Below are positions 59,528 through 64,000 of a stretch of DNA of 64,000 nucleotides, piece after piece. The stretch comes from Terriglobia bacterium (GTDB lineage: Bacteria > Acidobacteriota > Terriglobia > Terriglobales > Acidobacteriaceae): assembly GCA_020073215.1 (NCBI GenBank), contig JAIQFO010000001.1:62001-126000 (forward strand), in the 5' to 3' direction. The translations under genes were made by a program, and so were the position numbers. Position 1 is the stretch's first letter; every line of letters begins with the position of its first letter. The notes under the pieces were generated by a model that was given only the letters and a program-made list of their open reading frames with translations, did not search any database and was not told where the DNA came from.

Positions 59528-60361
59528 CTACTGCGGTGAAGCGGTAACCGGTATCGGAGCGTTTTTCGGCGTGCTCAGATAGCCGGTGACTTTGTTCTTG
59601 TCCACCGTCCAGACGACCAGCTCATACAGCATGTGCTCGCGTCCGGTGTAGAACTGCACCGGTTCGCTCTGGTTCCTGTCTTTCTTCTCGATGGTCTTGT
59701 CGTCGGCAGTGACGTTCAGCGTGTATTTGCCGCGTTTTGGGTCGGTCTTCTTCAGTTGTAAAGCCACAGTCGAAAACGCCTGTGGATGGGACCCCTTCAA
59801 TAAGGTGAACTCGTAGTACTGGCGATCGCCCCTGTGTTTGAGGGCTTCGAGATCGCTGCGCGTGTTCGCGATCAACCCGCTCTGCACGCCGAGATCGCCG
59901 ATGGTGCCCTGCAGCTTCGCGATGGTCGCCTCGAGCGACGCCTTGGTGGCGGCCACGTCGGTCTTCACGCCGCCGACGTCGGTCTTCACGTTGCCTACTT
60001 CTCCGGCAACGGCGCCCACATCTTTCTTTTCTTCCTCCGCCTGGGCTTTAAGGCGGGCCGATGCGACTTGTTGCTGACGTTGCAAATCGGCAGCACGCGT
60101 TGCCAATTCTTTTTTGGTCATGCCCAACTGTTGCGCCAGCGTCTCAGAATCGGCTTCCGCGGCCTGCATCCGTTTGGTCAGATCGCCGATCTGTTGTTGG
60201 CTGGCGGTTTGATCTTGCGTGACCTTTTGCAGCTTGCCGTGTTGGTCATAAATGAAAAATGCCGACGCGCCGACGTAGACAACCGCCAGCGCGACAAGGA
60301 TCCATTTCCCGACAGTGCTCTGCGGCTCGGGGTGGTAAACGGTCGGTTCGCCTTCAGGCAT
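59528..60361 (-). CDS. Hypothetical TM-anchored coiled-coil protein
   Basis: Single TM then long heptad region and beta-rich C-terminus. Confidence 0.65.
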   Translation of the reverse strand: MPEGEPTVYHPEPQSTVGKWILVALAVVYVGASAFFIYDQHGKLQKVTQDQTASQQQIGDLTKRMQAAEADSETLAQQLGMTKKELATRAADLQRQQQVASARLKAQAEEEKKDVGAVAGEVGNVKTDVGGVKTDVAATKASLEATIAKLQGTIGDLGVQSGLIANTRSDLEALKHRGDRQYYEFTLLKGSHPQAFSTVALQLKKTDPKRGKYTLNVTADDKTIEKKDRNQSEPVQFYTGREHMLYELVVWTVDKNKVTGYLSTPKNAPIPVTASPQ

Positions 60362-60502
60362 AAGAGTTTTATCTCCAGTTGAAATGGGCTGTAGGCTTTA
60401 TTGTTTGTGAGATGAGGGTCGGTGTCAATTGCGTTTCAGGTTCAGGGTCGAACGTAACTCCCACATCTCGAAAAACGCGAGATGTGGGGCAACCGCTAGA
60501 AT

Positions 60503-61609
60503 GTGGGCGTGAAGAATTGGGACGCAATCGTCATCGGGGCGGGCATCGTCGGGCTTTCGCTGGCGATTGAACTCAACCAGCTGGGCCTGCGGGTGCTGGT
60601 GGTGGAGAAAGGCGAACCGGGGCGAGAGGCGTCCTGGGCCGCAGGCGGCATGTTGGCCGACTTCCCCCTCGAAACGCCGCCCCTGCTGCGGGAACTGGCG
60701 ACGGCGAGCGCACGGATGTATCCCGAGTTCGTGCGCGGGCTTGAAGAGGAGTCCGGGCTGAAGATTGATTTGCGGTCGGTGGGAACACTGGTGCTTTTTC
60801 ATGGGGAGACCGGGGTCCATCGCGTGTCGGTGGGCCCAAGCCCCGCCACCACAGAAGCTTATGCTCTGCCCGGACCCCTGGCGGAACTGGAACCGGCACT
60901 TCGCGCCCCCGATGCGGCCGCGCCCCAATTCACCGCTCTGTATGCACAAGAACGCTGCGTTGATCCCCGCCATCTGACCTCAGCCGCCATCGCCGCGGCC
61001 CGACACCGCGGCGTCGACTTTTCGTCCGGTGACCCGGTGCTGGATGTCGAGGTGGTGAACGGCAAGGCATCCGGCGTCCGCACCAGCAAAGCGCGGTTTG
61101 CCGCCGGCCTGGTTGTGAATTGCGCCGGAGCCTGGGCCGGAAAGATCCCGCCCCACCATTTCCCGACGCGTCCCGTCAAAGGCCAGATGCTATGCGTCGT
61201 CATGCCGGAAAAAGAACTGGTGCGCCATGTGATCCGCACGCCCGACGTTTACCTGATCCCGCGCAGCGACGGACGCTTAGTGATCGGAGCGACTCAGGAA
61301 GAGGCGGGATTCGACAAGCAAGCCGTGCCCGGAACAATCCAGAAGTTGCGGCAGGCGGCGCTCAATCTAGTTCCGAAATTGGCCGAAGCGCGGATTCTGG
61401 AGGCATGGGCAGGTCTGCGTCCGGGAACGCCTGACGGCTTGCCGATTTTGGGAGCAACGCCGACGCCAGGATGTTTTGTGGCGACCGGACATTTTCGGGA
61501 CGGAATTCTGCTGGCGCCGGTAACCGCGCGGCTGATGAGCCAGATAATAACCGGGCAGACGCCGCAGATTGATGTACTGAAGTTCTCCGCCAGTCGCTTT
61601 GGCAGCTGA
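60503..61609 (+). CDS. thiO: FAD-dependent glycine oxidase (ThiO-like)
   Basis: DAIVIGAGIVGLSLAIELNQLGLRVLVVEKGEPGREASWAAGGML; WAGLRPGTPDGLPILG. Confidence 0.88.
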   Translation: MGVKNWDAIVIGAGIVGLSLAIELNQLGLRVLVVEKGEPGREASWAAGGMLADFPLETPPLLRELATASARMYPEFVRGLEEESGLKIDLRSVGTLVLFHGETGVHRVSVGPSPATTEAYALPGPLAELEPALRAPDAAAPQFTALYAQERCVDPRHLTSAAIAAARHRGVDFSSGDPVLDVEVVNGKASGVRTSKARFAAGLVVNCAGAWAGKIPPHHFPTRPVKGQMLCVVMPEKELVRHVIRTPDVYLIPRSDGRLVIGATQEEAGFDKQAVPGTIQKLRQAALNLVPKLAEARILEAWAGLRPGTPDGLPILGATPTPGCFVATGHFRDGILLAPVTARLMSQIITGQTPQIDVLKFSASRFGS

Positions 61610-61719
61610 TTCGAAGCACGTACTCGCCTACAGGGCGCCTGCCCATATTCCGGTATATACTGAACCGTTTTCGGCAATATCTTGCATATGCGCCCAGCGC
61701 GCCAGAAAGGCAACAGACT

Positions 61720-63090
61720 ATGGCTTCCCCGGCAGTCGATTTTGCCCGCAATAATCAGCCGCGTTTTCTTAGCGAGCTGAAGAACCTTCTCCGTATCCCC
61801 AGCATCAGCACGCTCGATGAACATAAAACTGACGTGATGAAAGCGGCGGAATTTGTGGCCGCTGAGTTGCGCCGCATTGGGATGGACAACGTCGAGATCA
61901 TCCCCACCCAAGGACATCCCCTGCTCTACGCCGACTGGCTGCACGCCGCGGGGAAGCCGACCGTTTTGATGTATGCGCATTACGACGTGCAACCGCCCGA
62001 TCCCGTCGACGAATGGCAGACGCCGCCCTTTGAGCCGACCGAGCGCAACAACAATATTTACGCCCGCGGCGCGGTCGACGACAAAGGTCAGCTTTGGATG
62101 GAAGTCAAGGCGCTCGAATCACTGATGCAGGCCAATGGGGGCACGCTGCCGGTCAACGTCAAGCTCATTTTTGAAGGCGAAGAAGAAACCGGCGGCGAAT
62201 CGATTGCCGAGTACGTCCGCAAACAGAAAGCAAAGTTGAAAGCGGATTTCGCGCTGGTCTGCGATACCGAACTGTTCGCGCCCGATCTTCCCACTCTGTG
62301 CGTCGGGCTGCGTGGCCTGGTGTACACGGAAATTGAAGCGGTTGGTGCCAAGACCGATCTGCACTCCGGCATGTACGGCGGTGCGGCGCCGAATCCGTTT
62401 TTCGCGCTGATTGAGATCATCAGCAAGCTGAAAGATGCCAAGGGCAAAGTGCTGATCCCAGGCTTTTACAAGAACGTCAAAGCGCCCAGCAAAGATGAGC
62501 TGAAAGCCTGGAAGCGGCTGCCGTTCAACGAGGAGCATTATCGCAAGACGGAGGTCGGCTCCAAGGTGCTGACCGGCGAGCCAGGCTATTCGGTCCTCTA
62601 CCGGACGTGGGCGCGTCCCACGCTCGAAGTGCACGGCATGCCGGGCGGCTTTGTCGCTCCGGGAGCGAAGACGGTGATTCCGGCGAAGGCGTCGGCGAAA
62701 GTTTCCATGCGCATGGTGCCAAACCAGGATCCGGACGACATCCTGAAACGCTACACGGCCTTCGTCAAGAAACTCACGCCCAAGGGAATTGACACGAAAA
62801 TCAAAGTTTGGAGTAAAGGCCCCGCATGTGTGGTCGGCACCGACAACCGGTTCATCAAAGCAGCCACCGAGGCTCTGCACGACACGTTCAAGAAAGAAAC
62901 CGTGTTCATCCGCTCCGGCGGATCGATTCCAATCGTGACCGATTTCCAGGACGTGCTGAAAATTCCATCGGTGATGATGGGCTTCGGGCTTCCCGACGAC
63001 AACCTGCACGCTCCGAATGAGAAGTTTCACATCCCGAACTTCCATCGCGGGATTGAGACCATCTGTTTGTTCTTTGAGAAGCTGGGATAA
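61720..63090 (+). CDS. M20 family dipeptidase
   Basis: VLMYAHYDVQPPDP; YARGAVDDKGQ; FEGEEETGGESI. Confidence 0.94.
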   Translation: MASPAVDFARNNQPRFLSELKNLLRIPSISTLDEHKTDVMKAAEFVAAELRRIGMDNVEIIPTQGHPLLYADWLHAAGKPTVLMYAHYDVQPPDPVDEWQTPPFEPTERNNNIYARGAVDDKGQLWMEVKALESLMQANGGTLPVNVKLIFEGEEETGGESIAEYVRKQKAKLKADFALVCDTELFAPDLPTLCVGLRGLVYTEIEAVGAKTDLHSGMYGGAAPNPFFALIEIISKLKDAKGKVLIPGFYKNVKAPSKDELKAWKRLPFNEEHYRKTEVGSKVLTGEPGYSVLYRTWARPTLEVHGMPGGFVAPGAKTVIPAKASAKVSMRMVPNQDPDDILKRYTAFVKKLTPKGIDTKIKVWSKGPACVVGTDNRFIKAATEALHDTFKKETVFIRSGGSIPIVTDFQDVLKIPSVMMGFGLPDDNLHAPNEKFHIPNFHRGIETICLFFEKLG

Positions 63091-63113
63091 ACAGATTGCG
63101 GCATCGCTTTAGA

Positions 63114-63175
63114 GTAGAGACGGGGTTTGCCCCGTCTCACTCCGCAGCTGGAAACGCGGCAAGCCGCGTCTCTAC
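63114..63175. repeat. Dispersed REP/BIME-like element, copy G
   Basis: GTAGAGACGGGGTTTGCCCCGTCT...AAACGCGGCAAGCCGCGTCTCTAC. Confidence 0.85.
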
Positions 63176-63287
63176 GGGAAAGTGTTGGCATGAATCGCCG
63201 TCCCGCTCGGCGCGGTGGCCCTGAACCCGCACGGTAATTCCCAATCCCTCGCCTTCAGGTAAAATAAATGGTTTGAGGATGATGGTC

Positions 63288-63746
63288 ATGCGTACACGCA
63301 TTTTCGCGTCGGCAGTGTTGTTCTTGGCGGTCACCATGGTGTCGGCGCCATGGCTGCAATCCGAATCGGATCAGGGAGTGCCGCATTTCAACGCGGGCCC
63401 TCCGGCCGCGGACGCCAAGCTTCCACCCATCCTCACCAAAGATCAGCTCTGGGGCGCGAACGCGCAGTTTCCCTATCAGACCCATGCCTATGAACTGGCA
63501 GCGAAGATTCCGAAGGTGCTCTACCAGCAGCCGTGTTACTGCTACTGCGATCGTGGCATGGGACACACCAGTCTGCACAGCTGTTTTTCGGGCACGCACG
63601 GAGCGGAATGCGGAACCTGCCTCAAAGAGCTTTATTACACTTACACCATGTACAAGCAGGGCAAGACGGCACGGCAGATTCGCGCGGGAATCATCAAGGG
63701 CGACTGGAAACTGGTCGATCTGGACAAAGCAGCCAGCATCAATTGA
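63288..63746 (+). CDS. CYCXC-motif secreted protein (start uncertain)
   Basis: PCYCYCDRGMGHTSLHSCFSGTHGAECGTCLKELYYTY. Confidence 0.8.
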   Translation: MRTRIFASAVLFLAVTMVSAPWLQSESDQGVPHFNAGPPAADAKLPPILTKDQLWGANAQFPYQTHAYELAAKIPKVLYQQPCYCYCDRGMGHTSLHSCFSGTHGAECGTCLKELYYTYTMYKQGKTARQIRAGIIKGDWKLVDLDKAASIN

Positions 63747-63808
63747 CTGTCGATTTCAACGTTTTCGATTTGCAACTCTGAACTAAATTCTGAACTAAAG
63801 GCGGTTTG

Positions 63809-64000
63809 ATGGCACTGAAGATCACCCCCAAGAAACAAGTCACCGAAGATCCGCGGCACGTCCAGGCAGTGCAGAACTACGAGTTGGGACTGCGCGCGTT
63901 GCAGGAACGCAAGTTCGAGAAGGCCAAAGGCCACCTGCAGAAAGCGCTGAGCGGACCGAACAAGTCCCTGGTCGACCGGGCTCAGGTTCATATCCTCACC
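63809..64000 (+). CDS. Partial CDS, TPR-like, truncated by the window end
   Basis: MALKITPKKQVTEDPRHVQAVQNYELGLRALQERKFEKAKGHLQKAL... open to 64000. Confidence 0.6.
   Translation, partial: MALKITPKKQVTEDPRHVQAVQNYELGLRALQERKFEKAKGHLQKALSGPNKSLVDRAQVHILT

Overview
64-kb GC-rich bacterial chromosomal window, probably Acidobacteriota (Terriglobia-like). This placement is inferred from gene content and repeat style, not from a database search. Most of it is ordinary core and accessory metabolism: mnmA/nifS, carA/carB, pdxS/pdxT, lepB, ssb, nrdR, NAD-IDH, ctaA, fumC, ino1, bshB1, thiO, several peptidases (S46, S53, M20, MA-like), a PaaA/BoxB-like di-iron oxygenase cluster, and tRNA-Arg and tRNA-Gly. 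Main points of interest: (1) a two-gene cassette at 54.28-56.43 kb, encoding a PD-(D/E)XK/Mrr-like nuclease with a large helical C-terminus and an overlapping 198-aa helical protein. It lies next to a HigBA module, is bracketed by dispersed repeats, and is the best candidate for an undescribed defence-type system. (2) All three toxin-antitoxin loci have a -10-like hexamer exactly 6 nt upstream of the first start codon, suggesting leaderless mRNAs; two also carry operator palindromes. (3) A dispersed bipartite REP/BIME-like element (GTAGAGACGGGGCTTGCCCCGTCT...AGACGCGGCAAGCCGCGTCTCTAC) shows compensatory stem changes and the same orientation across 59 kb. (4) A set of sequence-unrelated low-complexity intergenic hairpins built from short repeated words. 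(5) A GC palindrome element inside a DapA-family CDS. (6) A secreted-protein gene translationally coupled between carA and carB. (7) Small ORFs missed by the ORF track. All functional calls come from motif reading only; no searches were run.
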